From NCBI GenBank assembly GCA_963693085.1, contig OY856409.1, positions 294,786,058-294,850,057 on the forward strand: DNA of 64,000 nt. Direction: 5' to 3'. A model generated the notes under the pieces. The model did not search any database and was not told the origin of the DNA. It saw only the letters and a list, made by a program, of their open reading frames with translations. How positions within the stretch are numbered: the first letter of the stretch is position 1; every line of letters begins with the position of its first letter. A program made the translations under genes and the position numbers. Positions 1 to 10,560 of the stretch are shown here, piece by piece. The DNA is from Alisma plantago-aquatica (lineage: Eukaryota > Streptophyta > Magnoliopsida > Alismatales > Alismataceae).

Positions 1-185
1 TTATGGTAATTAAGCTTTTAATAGGTATTTGTGCATAAACCCTTATATTGGTACAATTAGTGAATAAATGTTCACTAAACCACTATAAATTCCACTAATT
101 AAATGTCAATGACATAAAGGATAGAAATGAGAGGGAAACTTGGGAAAAAGGTTTACATGGAGATTACATCTAAGATTCATTATGT
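1..185. other. Unassigned AT-rich flank
   Basis: This stretch does not match the corresponding part of A's complete LTR (around 7945-8130); similarity begins abruptly near 186. It is therefore foreign sequence that replaced or interrupted the first ~940 bp of the left LTR, either another insertion or a deletion junction. A short ORF starting at 140 crosses the junction and shows no recognisable domain. No gene is seen. Confidence 0.5.
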
Positions 186-869
186 TACATGCAGGACATC
201 TAGTGTCACTGCTAAATAGCTTTTCAGGCTATACTGGCAACTTCACTATAGAGCTACAACGGCGGCTGCACTCTCTTCACAATCGAGAGATTTCATGTTT
301 ATCTCACATCGATCTGGAATTAATCATCATCGGTAGATTCGTGATACATCCATCCCGGCACATATAATGAAGGATTGAGATATTTAATGTTTATCTCACA
401 TCAATTCCTCCATTATGGCATAAGGATATTGCGCCCAATCACCCCCACATATTCGAAAATATGCCCTCCTGGTTATGCCGCGGAGCAACCCATTTCACCA
501 TTCAGCAAATCCTGACGCTGATGGATCTATGGTCAGGGCACTACATGATAAGATTCCACTTGATTAATTGAGTGTATTACCATATTCCTTTCGCATCAAT
601 CAAGTTTTCAAACATAAATTATTATGACAAATGCTACAAGGGAAAGTGTAATACATCTATCAAGTACTTTTCAAAACTTTATAAAACATTGGGATCTCAA
701 TCCCTTATTAAATTACTGGGAATTCACATCCCTCAACAACACCATCATCATGTTTACTGAATCTGGGTATTCAAACCCTTAGTTCATCACTGAACATGGT
801 TACCACTTATCAGGTAACTATTACCTCCAAGTCATCTGACCAAGGTATTTAGGATACTTGTTACACAAG

Positions 870-1070
870 CATCTCACATGGCTTACAAGGCTCATTAAGT
901 ATCTTGTCACTTCTCACTAGGCAAAAAATTATCACATGGCTCACAAGGCCATTACATCTTGTCACCTCTCACTAGGTAACACCTTATTCACATGGCTCAT
1001 AAGGCCATTGCACATCTTGTCACCTCTCACTAGAGAATAATTAAAATAATGGCTCACATGGCCCATTAAG
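870..1070. repeat. ~58-bp tandem repeat in A 3' LTR
   Basis: About four diverged units contain CACATGGCTCACAAGGC followed by CTTGTCACCTCTCACTAGG. The same block is present at 8815-9010 in the other A LTR, and one unit survives in solo LTR F near 29610-29690. The repeat therefore predates the split of the A and F families. Function is unknown. Confidence 0.7.
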
Positions 1071-1225
1071 CATCATAGCTCATACCTGATTATCCTCATC
1101 ATCTCATGATTCCTGCATGGTTAGTATACTTGATAACAACCATATAAATTACATATCACATTATGCAATGTAAAGATAACATCACTATTCCCTCTTTAGG
1201 GTTAGGGTTTCCCATTTTTTATCAA

Positions 1226-1393
1226 TTAGGGTTTCACATAACTTCACCCTATATTAGGGTTTCACATAACATCACCCTATATTAGGGTTTCACATAACAT
1301 CACCCTATATTAGGATTTCACATAACATCACCCTATATTAGGGTTCCACATAACATTACCTTATATTAGGATTTCACATAACATCACCCTATA
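1226..1393. repeat. 28-bp minisatellite with telomere-like core (A 3' LTR)
   Basis: Six tandem 28-bp units each begin TTAGGGTTTCACATAACATC and go on to ACCCTATA. Each unit contains TTAGGGTTT, a permutation of the plant telomere repeat and of the promoter telo-box AAACCCTAA. Some units have decayed to TTAGGATTT. The array has six units in both A LTRs, so it was in the parental element. Confidence 0.85.
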
Positions 1394-1959
1394 TTAGGAT
1401 TAGGGTTTCCCAACATATTATTAATTAGGGTTTATCATCTTTCTCGATTAGGGTTTCATGATCACATTATCCAAGATCAATACCCTAATTCAAAACTCCA
1501 TGCATTTTGGAGAATGCATTGATATTATAATTAATATCCAAAACCTAACCCATTGCTCCATATGTCTAGAATTACATAATACCTTCATAAATATTTAATT
1601 AAACTTATGTATTGAAATTTTCCTTATTGATTAGGGTTTTATGATTACCTCATTAATGCAAACCCTAAGTCAGTACTTCCACATATCTTGGAGCGCATAG
1701 AATTATTTTGGGATTAAGTTATACTTATCATTATTCCATGTACTTAGGAATACACATCACCATCATACTTTATTCAATTAACTTAACCTTTCACTAAGTA
1801 CATGCACCTATTCTTATCATAGTGCATTGAATCTATTACTTTCATATGCACCAAGTGATAATCACTGTAATTATACTAATCACCTAAGTATTTTAAAAGT
1901 ACTTCAATTGAAATCAACCTTGAGATACTCTTCGACCGCCTATGGGATTATTAGTACTT

Positions 1960-2640
1960 ACATGGTTTGAACCAATTAGACATTCAAACGATCTTGGACC
2001 AATTGACTCTTCAAATGGTCTTGGACCAATTGACCCTTCAAACGGTCTTGAGGTCACTTGACCTTCAAATGGTCTTGAAGACCGTTAGACCTTAAACAGT
2101 CTTGAAGACTGTTAGACCTTAAACGGTCTTGGTTCAATTGAATCTCCAAATGGTCTTGAGGTGCTTGACCTCCAAACGGTCTTGAGGTGCTTGACCTCCA
2201 AACGGTCTTGAGGTGCTTGACATCCAAACGGTCTTGAGATGCTTGACCTCCAAACGGTCTTGAGGTTCTTGACATCCAAACGGTCTTGAAGATTGATCAA
2301 CCCTAAATGGTTTTGAGACCATTTTATCTTTAATATTATTTAACCCCAAATGGTTTGAGACCATTTAGTCCTCAAACGGTCTGAGACCGTTTGGTCATTT
2401 CAGCTTGAAACCGTTTAACCCTAAATTAGGGTTATGATCTCAATTGATTTAGGGCTTTGAACCCAATTGATCTAGGGTTATGAAATTAATTGAATATGAT
2501 TTGTTTGAATTTATTAGGTCATAAGACCAATCAATCCTTGAACCTATTGAAACAATTTAGTCTCTAACGGTTTGAAACTGTTTTCCCTACAATCGGTTTT
2601 GAAACCGTTTGATCTAAAACGGTTTGAAACTGTTTGACCA
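1960..2640. repeat. ACGGTC/GACCGT motif array (A 3' LTR)
   Basis: Many copies of CAAACGGTCTTGA and its reverse complement occur here. Six head-to-tail 26-bp units (CTCCAAACGGTCTTGAGGTG plus CTTGAC) span about 2144-2290. After about 2300 the motif appears as inverted pairs such as TCAAACGGTC followed by GAGACCGTTTGG. Variants are mostly CG to TG or CA (CAAATGG, CAAACAG). Three overlapping minus-strand ORFs across the array are repeat artefacts, not genes. Confidence 0.85.
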
Positions 2641-4031
2641 ATTCAAAGTGAAACTATTTTCTCTTTATATTCTTGAGGTGTGTGCTAAGATGATGTCATC
2701 ATCATCAAGCTTCAGACCTCCAATTTCTATTGCCACATATATGATTAATTCAGCAATTATTTAAGAAGAAATAAAGGATCAACATATGATGAGAAATTGA
2801 AATCAATAACAATATTGATGGGTTCAAGTTATATAACCCACCTTCAAAGTAGCTTCAAAGATTCAAGATTCACGTCTCTAATGGTGAAAGAAGCTCCTTC
2901 AACTATCCAAGGCTCGTTTCCAACTTTTTGGATGCAAATGATAGCCAAGGTTGAGTATTGGATAGAAAAGAGAAGAAAATCAATGTTGAAATCCGATTTC
3001 AACCATCAATTCAAGGTTGAAGATGATCATGGATCTTACCTTCAGCTTGGGGAACGTTTTCCTCCTACTCCTAAGCTCCCTGGTCGTTGTCCAAAGCAAA
3101 GAAAGAAAGTGGTTTGAAAAATGGCCTTTCAAGTGAGGAGAAAATTGAATATATGTAATTGATTTTCTAGGAGAGAGAAAGTAGGAGAAAATCCATCCAC
3201 TTTCTTGCCAGATGCCCCCTCCCTTCCTTGCTTCCAAAGCCAACTCCCTTCATCCTCAAAATCCTCTCGTTTATCCTTAAATCAAAAGCAATCACTTAAT
3301 TACCTTAATTAATATAATACTATTATCCATTTTTAGTGGACATTACTTTTTAATTAACAAATGTGAGTGGAATTCTTCACCTACTTAGGATATTTTGGTG
3401 CAAATCAAGGCATTTGGATGTCCTTGCACTATAGGATTTCAACTACAGCCTTTTTAGTTGATAGGCACTTCAATTAATATATTTATTTTTGCTACAAATT
3501 AAATTAGGGTTGCAATTATGCTTAAATCTTGATTATTTTATTATCAAGATTATCTCACCTCAAAATTAGTTCAAACAAGATGCCCCATTCTTTTTTTTCT
3601 CTAAATAATACCAAGAAATAGTAGGGACATTCTTGAAGTGGTATTTTACATATCCAACCCTAGATTTTGGGTAATTTGCAAATTACAACAAAACTAGCAT
3701 TCATTACACAAGCATTATTTAAACAAGTTCCTTCTTGGAACTTAGGCTTGTGGAATCTATACCTTAGCATCATTATCATTCTTATGATGCTATCACACTT
3801 GTGGGACATTTATCATGTAACATTTGCAAGGTAACCCCCTTAATTGGGTAAATTGCACTTTAATCCAAAACAAGTAAAATATTGTTTCAACATTACTCAA
3901 ATAGGACCAAAATTGAAACATAAGCTATCTTTTAATCTTAATTACTTTTCAAAGATAAAGACAAGAATCTAAATGACTTACTTAAGAAAAACGTCTAGGG
4001 CTAGGTCTTAACCCAGGTCAGGGATGTTACA

Positions 4032-4052
4032 AATTATCTACCCCTGATAGGG
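4032..4052 (-). other. Element A polypurine tract region
   Basis: On the minus strand this reads CTATCAGGGGTAGATAATT immediately before the LTR start TGTAACATCCC. A G-rich tract followed by TAGA-AATT next to TGTAACA is the usual 3' LTR boundary in Tekay/Del-like chromoviruses, where it primes plus-strand DNA synthesis. Confidence 0.7.
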
Positions 4053-4070
4053 ATTTCGTCCCCAAAATCA

Positions 4071-5300
4071 TCAAGAGAAAAGAGAAGGGTACTTCCTCCT
4101 CATTTCTTCCTCTAGTTCCCACATAGCTTCTTCAATGCCATGATGATGCCAAAGAACTTTCACAAGCATTATGTCTTTCTTTTTCAACTTTTTGATTCTC
4201 CTGTCAAGAATCAACACTGGTCCCTCTACATAGGATATATCATCATTTAATTCTACCTCCACATGTTGCAATACTAACTCCGTATCAAGGTGACACTTTC
4301 TCAGCATGGATATATGGAATACTAGATGTAATCTATGTAGTTCAGGTGGAAATTCCAACTTATAGGCTACTTTTCCAATTCTTTCAATGATTGGATAAGG
4401 CCCCATAAATTTAGGAGTTGACTTACCCTTCTTTCCAAATCTAAGAACACCTTTCCAATGTGAGACTTTGAGATATACTCTATCTCGAACTTGGAATTCT
4501 AGATGTCTTTGCCATTTATCAACGTATGATTTTTGTCTATCCTATGCAGCCTTCAACTATTGTTGTATTACTTTAATCTTCTCAGTTGTCTGTTGCACTA
4601 ATTCAGGACCCAAAAGTTGGTATTCTCCTATTTCATACCAGTACAATGGAGATCTACAATGTATACCATATAATGCTTCATATGGTTCCATATAAATATT
4701 GTGTTGATAACTATTGTTGTAAGTGAATTCTATTAAGCTTAAGTGTATATCCCAACTTCCTACAAACTGAAGGACACATGCCCTAAGCAAATCCTCCAAA
4801 GTTTGTATAGTCCTCTCAGATTGTCCATCTATCTACGGGTGAAAGGTGGTACTAAACCTTAACTACGTACCCAAAGCTTTATGTAGTCGTTCCCAAAAAT
4901 GACTCGTGAACTGGGGACCTATATAAGAAACAATTGTGGCTGGAACCCCATGTAAACGCACTATCTCATCTATATAGATATGTGCAAGTTTCTCAGCAGT
5001 ATAGGTTGTTTTGATAGGAGGAAAATGTGTTGATTTAGTCAACCTATCAACTATTACCCAAATGGAATCATGACTTTTGACAGTTCTGGGTAATCCAACC
5101 ACATAGTCCATGGTCATATGATTCCACTTCCACTGTGGTATAAGTAAGGGTTGCATTGTTCCTGTGGATTTTTGATGTTCAGCTTTAACCTGCTGACACA
5201 CTGGACACTGCATAACAAACTCAGCTACATCTCTCTTCAAACCAGACCATCAATACATATCTTTATTATGGAACCAAAGTCCAAGATGAACCGATACTTT
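4071..5300 (-). pseudogene. Integrase and chromodomain remnant of element A
   Basis: In element order the pieces are: a zinc-binding end with CPVCQQVK (near 5190), the catalytic core with TMDYVVGLPR, the third acidic residue in GQSERTIQTLED (near 4810), the integrase C-terminal region (MGPYPIIERIGKVAYKLE, from 4406), and a chromodomain ending in LVKVLWHHHGIEEAMWELEE (to 4071). The second catalytic Asp is Tyr (IVSYIGPQF where relatives have SDRGPQF). Two in-frame TAG codons lie between the core and the third catalytic residue, both where relatives have Gln. The family pastes element cDNA into the genome, and the chromodomain targets heterochromatin. This copy is dead. Confidence 0.85.
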
Positions 5301-6229
5301 TCTAAGTATCCATTATTGACTTATTTCTAATACATGCACATCAAGTGTCATAGTACTCACTTGATTTCCATATCCCTAAAAGGAGAAAACACAAAGAAAC
5401 ATATTCCTCTTATCACCCCATCATCACCCAGGGTTGTTTATCAAAGAGTAGGGATTATCATCTCCTCTAATTATAGCATGAACTTTCAATTGTTCATGAG
5501 TCATTTACTCTTGTTTCATCCTAGGTTCCTTGCTATCAGCATAGGAATTATAAGGATGATTACATGTTATTACTCATTTATTTGTTATTGTCTAACACTT
5601 TTATGAACATTTTGTGATTTTATCATATTTCCCATTTCCACATCATGGGAAAAGATCTTTACTATACGCACATGCTTTATCAGATAGGGATCATTTCCCT
5701 TGTCCTTATTTTCTATATCATGAGAATTATACTTTTTACTTCCTCATACACACAGATTGATTTGAGATTATTTCAAATTCCATTTTATTGCACTTAGGAT
5801 GTGATAAAAATATCCATGCCATATTTCTAGTTTCTTTATGCTCACTAGATTGTTTCATAACGATTACTTGATCAGGGTAATAAAAAAGATAACAATCTAA
5901 GAGTTCCATACTCACCTTATCTTCAATAGTTGAATACCTGGCCAGGGTATACAAATACTGAGACTAGGTAGTATGCACTTTATTTACTATCATGTTCCTT
6001 ACTTTTCTTATCATCTAAAACATAGGACTTATCATTCTTGGATTTCCTCCTGGCATAACATATATATCGTATCCCCTTTTTCACAAATCTAGGAGAAATT
6101 ATAAAGCATTTAAAGGAATACTGAGTAAAATATAAGTCCTCATATTCCTTGTGTTCTCATATGAATAGTCAAAGGAAGCTCAAAAACAACTACTTTCTTA
6201 TATTTAACACATAGAATCATGAAATGATA
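5301..6229. other. Unassigned segment in place of element A RT/RNase H
   Basis: Roughly 930 bp between the gag tail and the integrase should hold protease, reverse transcriptase and RNase H, which would need about 2 kb. No RT motif is visible in any frame. The segment is AT-rich with only short, unremarkable ORFs (for example 5334-5606 plus and 5736-5954 minus). It is most likely filler left by a deletion or an unrecognised insertion. Confidence 0.5.
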
Positions 6230-7060
6230 TATCAGAATGAAACTGTTTCATCTGACCTGTCTCATCACGCAGTTTGTTTACTGCCTCAAGCTGATTCTTT
6301 TCATAGAATCTTGTTGTTGCCTGATGTTGACTTTGTGCTTTGTTATTTAATGCAGTTGATCCTGTCTGGGACGTCTGTCCACGTCCTCGAGTGCCACTAG
6401 AAAACTATTTCCTCTGATGACCTTAATGTCTCTGCCTCGGTGGTTGGGTTACCATTGTGTTTCCAACTGAACAATCCCTTGCTAGATGTCCTACCTGTCT
6501 ACACTGGTGATAGATTCTATTCTCTTGATATGGTCTAAAAGGTCCTTTACCCTTTCTAGGTAGCCATTTCCCTAGTGCACTAGACACTGGTTGTATCGGG
6601 GGTACCAAAACCTTCCCCTTTTTGAAACTATTAGTCTTCTGTTCCTGAGTTTGGATAGGTCTTTTCTTAATTCTTTCCTCATTATCCTTTTCTAGACAGT
6701 CTCTTTTGATATGTACAGACTGCCTACACCCATAGCAAACCCTAATTTTGGGTTGTAACCTATTTCTTTTAACATTTTCTATTGCTTTGACATGCTGATG
6801 TTGATCAAGAATCTTGTTGGAGTCTAAAACTTCATCATTGGGGGCTGATAATCTAGGTTGATTGCTAATACACGGTCCACTATACGCATCATTGTTGTCC
6901 TAACTTGCCCAGTAGTGATATCAAAAGAAAGATTCCTTATCATATTTGGATCATCTTGGGGGTTCTCAGGCAGTCGTTCTTCTCTCGCCTGATCCCTTGC
7001 ACCTTCTGTTGGTGCAGCAACATTGCTTTCAACAATGTACTCCTTCAGTAGTCCCGACAT
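6230..7060 (-). pseudogene. Element A gag remnant with zinc knuckles
   Basis: The reading starts near 7060 with MSGLLKEYIVESN, just inside the primer-binding site. Two CCHC-type knuckles follow. One is complete (CYGCRQSVHIKRDC, near 6690-6740). The other has lost its first Cys (YHQCRQVGHLARDC, near 6480-6530). Gag packages genomic RNA. The capsid domain, normally about 250 residues between the N-terminus and the knuckles, is absent, and the pieces lie in different frames. A weak gag-tail-like reading continues to about 6230. Confidence 0.7.
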
Positions 7061-7170
7061 CTTTAAGCTTTACTCTATCTTCTGCATGAGCAGAAGTCAC
7101 TATAAGATATAGTAGAGGATACTAGAACAGACTCAACACCTTCATCCTATGTCTCTGTAGACTCAGCGAA

Positions 7171-7188
7171 CCTTACGCTCTGATACCA
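7171..7188 (-). other. Element A primer-binding site (tRNA-iMet)
   Basis: On the minus strand this reads TGGTATCAGAGCGTAAGG. The first 12 bases match the complement of the 3' end of plant initiator methionine tRNA, which primes minus-strand synthesis in this group. It lies 5 bp inside the LTR end at 7194, fixing the element's orientation. Confidence 0.9.
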
Positions 7189-8814
7189 AAAATTGTGACA
7201 ACAAACCCCCAACATCGGATAATGATAAATGGGGTAGAAAACATTAGCAACGGATTAACAAAATCATTAAAAATTAAAATCATTTACAAAGAGATCCATT
7301 TCTAGGAAACTCTTATAACAAGAACCAAAGTTTTATATATACATTCTGGTTCACAAAGTACATACCATGTACCTTCTCTTCTCGAGGATTACATACAACA
7401 GTTGCTCTTTTAAATCTACCCATAAGCAACATAAAACCTCAAGGCATTTAATGCCAAAATCTCAGATCGATCATAAAAGCATTAACTATTGTCTCCAAGG
7501 ACCTGAGAGTATAGAGACAACACATAGGACTCTTATCTAAAAGACACGGCAGTTAGTATCCCCACTTGGGATATTACTGTTGTCCATGATGATGTTGTCC
7601 TTCCCCTGCTGTATGGGTTCTACCTCCTCATCCTTGTCCACCTAAAAAGGTTGGATCCCACAGGGGTGAGACAATTGAAATTGCCCCAGTGAGAGATATA
7701 ACTCTCTGCCAGAAACATTATTATTGCAGATAAATAGTAATAAACTGAATAGAGGAATCTCTATTTAACATCAGGATTCAATCATTATTAAGCAGAATAG
7801 AGCAATATCATCTTTTTAAAGTATTACAGCTATGAATGATAAAGTAGTAAATCATTTATTCATTTTAATAAGGAATATGAAGAACATGTATAATATCTAT
7901 CCATTTAGGATACCATAAGCAATGTAACATCAACCAATGATTTTCGTAATTTGTCCTTAAGCAAATATGTTACACGGCTGGTTACATTTTACAATCACAC
8001 TTATGGCCTGAGGAGATGAGGTATACCGTTCATACTCCAACCGACCACGATGGCGTAAAGCATCGGTTCCATACCTAGGTCAATGGAAGAGTTGGACTCC
8101 ATGACCTCATCTGTCTTGGTCAGTGTGAGACCACATGTAGGAAATCTAGTGTTACTTCTAAATAGCTTTCCATGGTATACTGCAACTTCGTTATAGAGCT
8201 ATAGTGGCGTCTGCACTCTCTTCGCAATCGAGAGATTTCATGTTTATCTCACATCGATCCGACATTAATCATCATCGAGAGATTCATGATACATCCATCC
8301 TGGCACATATAATGAAGGATTGAGAGATTTAATGTTTATATCACATCATTTCCTCCATTAGGCCGTAAGGATACTGCGCCCAATCACCCGCGCATATTCA
8401 AAAATATTCCCTCCGGGTTATGCCGCAGAGCAACCCGTTTCACTATTCAGCAAATCCTGACGCTGATGGATCTATGGTCAGGGCACTACATGATAAGATT
8501 CCACTTGATTAATTAAGTGTGTTACCATATTGTTTTAGCATCAATCAAGTTTTCAAACATAAATTATTATGACAAATGCTACAAGGGAAAGTGTAATACA
8601 TCTATCAAGTACATTTCAAAACTTTATAAAATATTGGGATCTCAATCCCGTATCTCATTACTGGGAATTCACATCCCTCAACAACACCATCATCATGTTT
8701 ACTGAATCTGGGTATTCAAACCCTTAGTTCATCACTGAACATGGTTACCACTTATCAGGTAACTATTACCTCCAGGTCATCTGACCAAGGTATTCAGGAT
8801 ACTTGTTACACAAG

Positions 8815-9010
8815 CATCTCACATGGCTTACAAGGCTCATTAAGTATCTTGTCACTTCTCACTAGGCAACAAATTATCACATGGCTCACAAGGACATTAC
8901 ATCTTGTCACCTCTCACTAGGTAAAAACTTATTCACATGGTTCACAAGGCCATTGCACATCTTATCACCTCTCACTAGATAATAATTAAAATAATGGCTC
9001 ACATGGCCCA
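8815..9010. repeat. ~58-bp tandem repeat in A 5' LTR
   Basis: This is the counterpart of 870-1070, with about four diverged units built on CACATGGCTCACAAGG and TTGTCACCTCTCACTAGG. Confidence 0.7.
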
Positions 9011-9170
9011 TTAAACATCATAGCTCATACCTGATTATCCTCATCATCTCATGATTCCTGCATGGTTAGTATACTTGATAACAACCATATCAATTACATA
9101 TCACATTATGCAATGTAAAGATAACATCACTATTCCCTCTTTAGGGTTAGGGTTTCCCATTTTTTATCAA

Positions 9171-9338
9171 TTAGGGTTTCACATAACTTCACCCTATATT
9201 AGGGTTTCACATAACATCACCCTATATTAGGGTTTCACATAACATCACCCTATATTAGGATTTCACATAACATCACCCTATATTAGGGTTCCACATAACA
9301 TTACCTTATATTAGGATTTCACATAACATCACCCTATA
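9171..9338. repeat. 28-bp telomere-like minisatellite (A 5' LTR)
   Basis: Six 28-bp units containing TTAGGGTTT match 1226-1393 unit for unit. Equal copy number in both LTRs indicates no expansion since insertion. Confidence 0.85.
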
Positions 9339-9904
9339 TTAGGATTAGGGTTTCCCAACATATTATTAATTAGGGTTTCTCATCTTTCTCGATTAGGGTT
9401 TCATGATCACATTATCCAAGATCAATACCCTAATTCAAAACTCCATGCATTTTGGAGAATGCATTGATATTATAATTAATATCCAAAACCTAACTCATTG
9501 CTCCATATGTCTAGAATTACATAATACCTTCATAAGTATTTAATTAAACTTATGTATTGAAATTTTCCTTATTGATTAGGGTTTTATGATTACCTCATTA
9601 ATCCAAACCCTAAGTCAGTACTTCCACATATCTTGGAGCACATAGCATTATTTAGATATTAAATTATACTTATCATTATTCCATGTACTTAGGAATACAC
9701 ATCACCATCATACTTTATTCAATTAACTTATCCTTTCACTAAGTACATGCACCTATGCTTATCATAGTGCATTGAATCTATTACTTTCATATGCACCAAG
9801 TGATAATCACTGTAATTATACTAATCACCTAAGTATTTTAAAAGTACTTCAATTCAAATCAACCTTGAGATACTCTTCAACCACCTATGGGATTATTAGT
9901 ACTT

Positions 9905-10560
9905 ACATGGTTTGAACCAATTAGACCTTCAAACGGTCTTGGCCCAATTGACCCTTCAAACGGTCTTGAGGTCACTTGACCTTCAAACAGTCTTGAAGAC
10001 CATTAGACCTTAAACGGTCTTGGTTCAATTGAATCTCCAAATGGTCTTGAGGTGCTTGACCTCCAAACAGTCTTGAGGTGCTTGACCTCAAACGGTCTTG
10101 AGGTGCTTGACCTCCAAACAGTCTTGAGGTGCTTGGCCTCCAAACGGTCTTGAGGTGCTTGACCTCCAAACGGTCTTGAGGTGCTTGGCCTTCAAACGGT
10201 CTTGAAGATTGATCAACCCTAAACGGTTTTGAGACCGTTTGATCTTTAATATTATTTAACCCCAAATGGTTTGAGACCATTTAGTCCTCAAACGGTCTGA
10301 GACCATTTGGTCATTTCAGCTTGAAATCGTTTAACCCTAAATTAGGGTTATGATCTCAATTGATTTAGGGCTTTGAACCCAATTGAGCTAGGCTTCTGAA
10401 ATTAATTGAATTTGATTTGTTTGAAGTTATTAGGTCATAATACCAATCAATCCTTGAACCTATTGAAACCATTTAGTCTCTAACTGTTTGAAACCATTTG
10501 CCCTCCAATCAGTTTTGAAACTGTTTGTTCACCAAACGGTTTGAAACTGTTTGACCAAAA
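9905..10560. repeat. ACGGTC/GACCGT motif array (A 5' LTR)
   Basis: This is the counterpart of 1960-2640. Seven tandem 26-bp units span about 10034-10210, compared with six in the other LTR. One of them is a 25-bp unit lacking a C. Inverted pairs such as AAACGGTTTTGAGACCGTTT follow. Confidence 0.85.

Larger units (their letters stand above)
186..4031 (-). repeat. Element A 3' LTR, truncated at its outer end
   Basis: It is collinear with and highly similar to 8131-11951 and ends with the same GGGATGTTACA, so in element orientation it begins TGTAACATCCC. It carries the same internal arrays as its partner: a ~58-bp repeat, a 28-bp telomere-like repeat and an ACGGTC-rich region. Small differences have accumulated, including one unit fewer of the 26-bp tandem (six here, seven in the other LTR). 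About 940 bp are missing at the outer end. Confidence 0.85.

Noticed and set aside
1192..1440. Interstitial telomere
   Set aside because: TTAGGGTTT occurs once per 28-bp unit, not as contiguous heptamers, and the repeat is part of the LTR in both copies.
2144..2290. Regular 26-bp repeats as a possible CRISPR array
   Set aside because: Units are head to tail with no unique spacers, no cas genes are near, and the context is a plant LTR.
2054..2364. Overlapping minus-strand ORFs (Arg/Pro/Gly-rich, 62-76 codons) as a repeat protein
   Set aside because: Three frames are open at once because the 26-bp unit lacks stops in these frames. The unit length is not a multiple of three, so no frame keeps a constant protein repeat. 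The counterpart in the other LTR differs.
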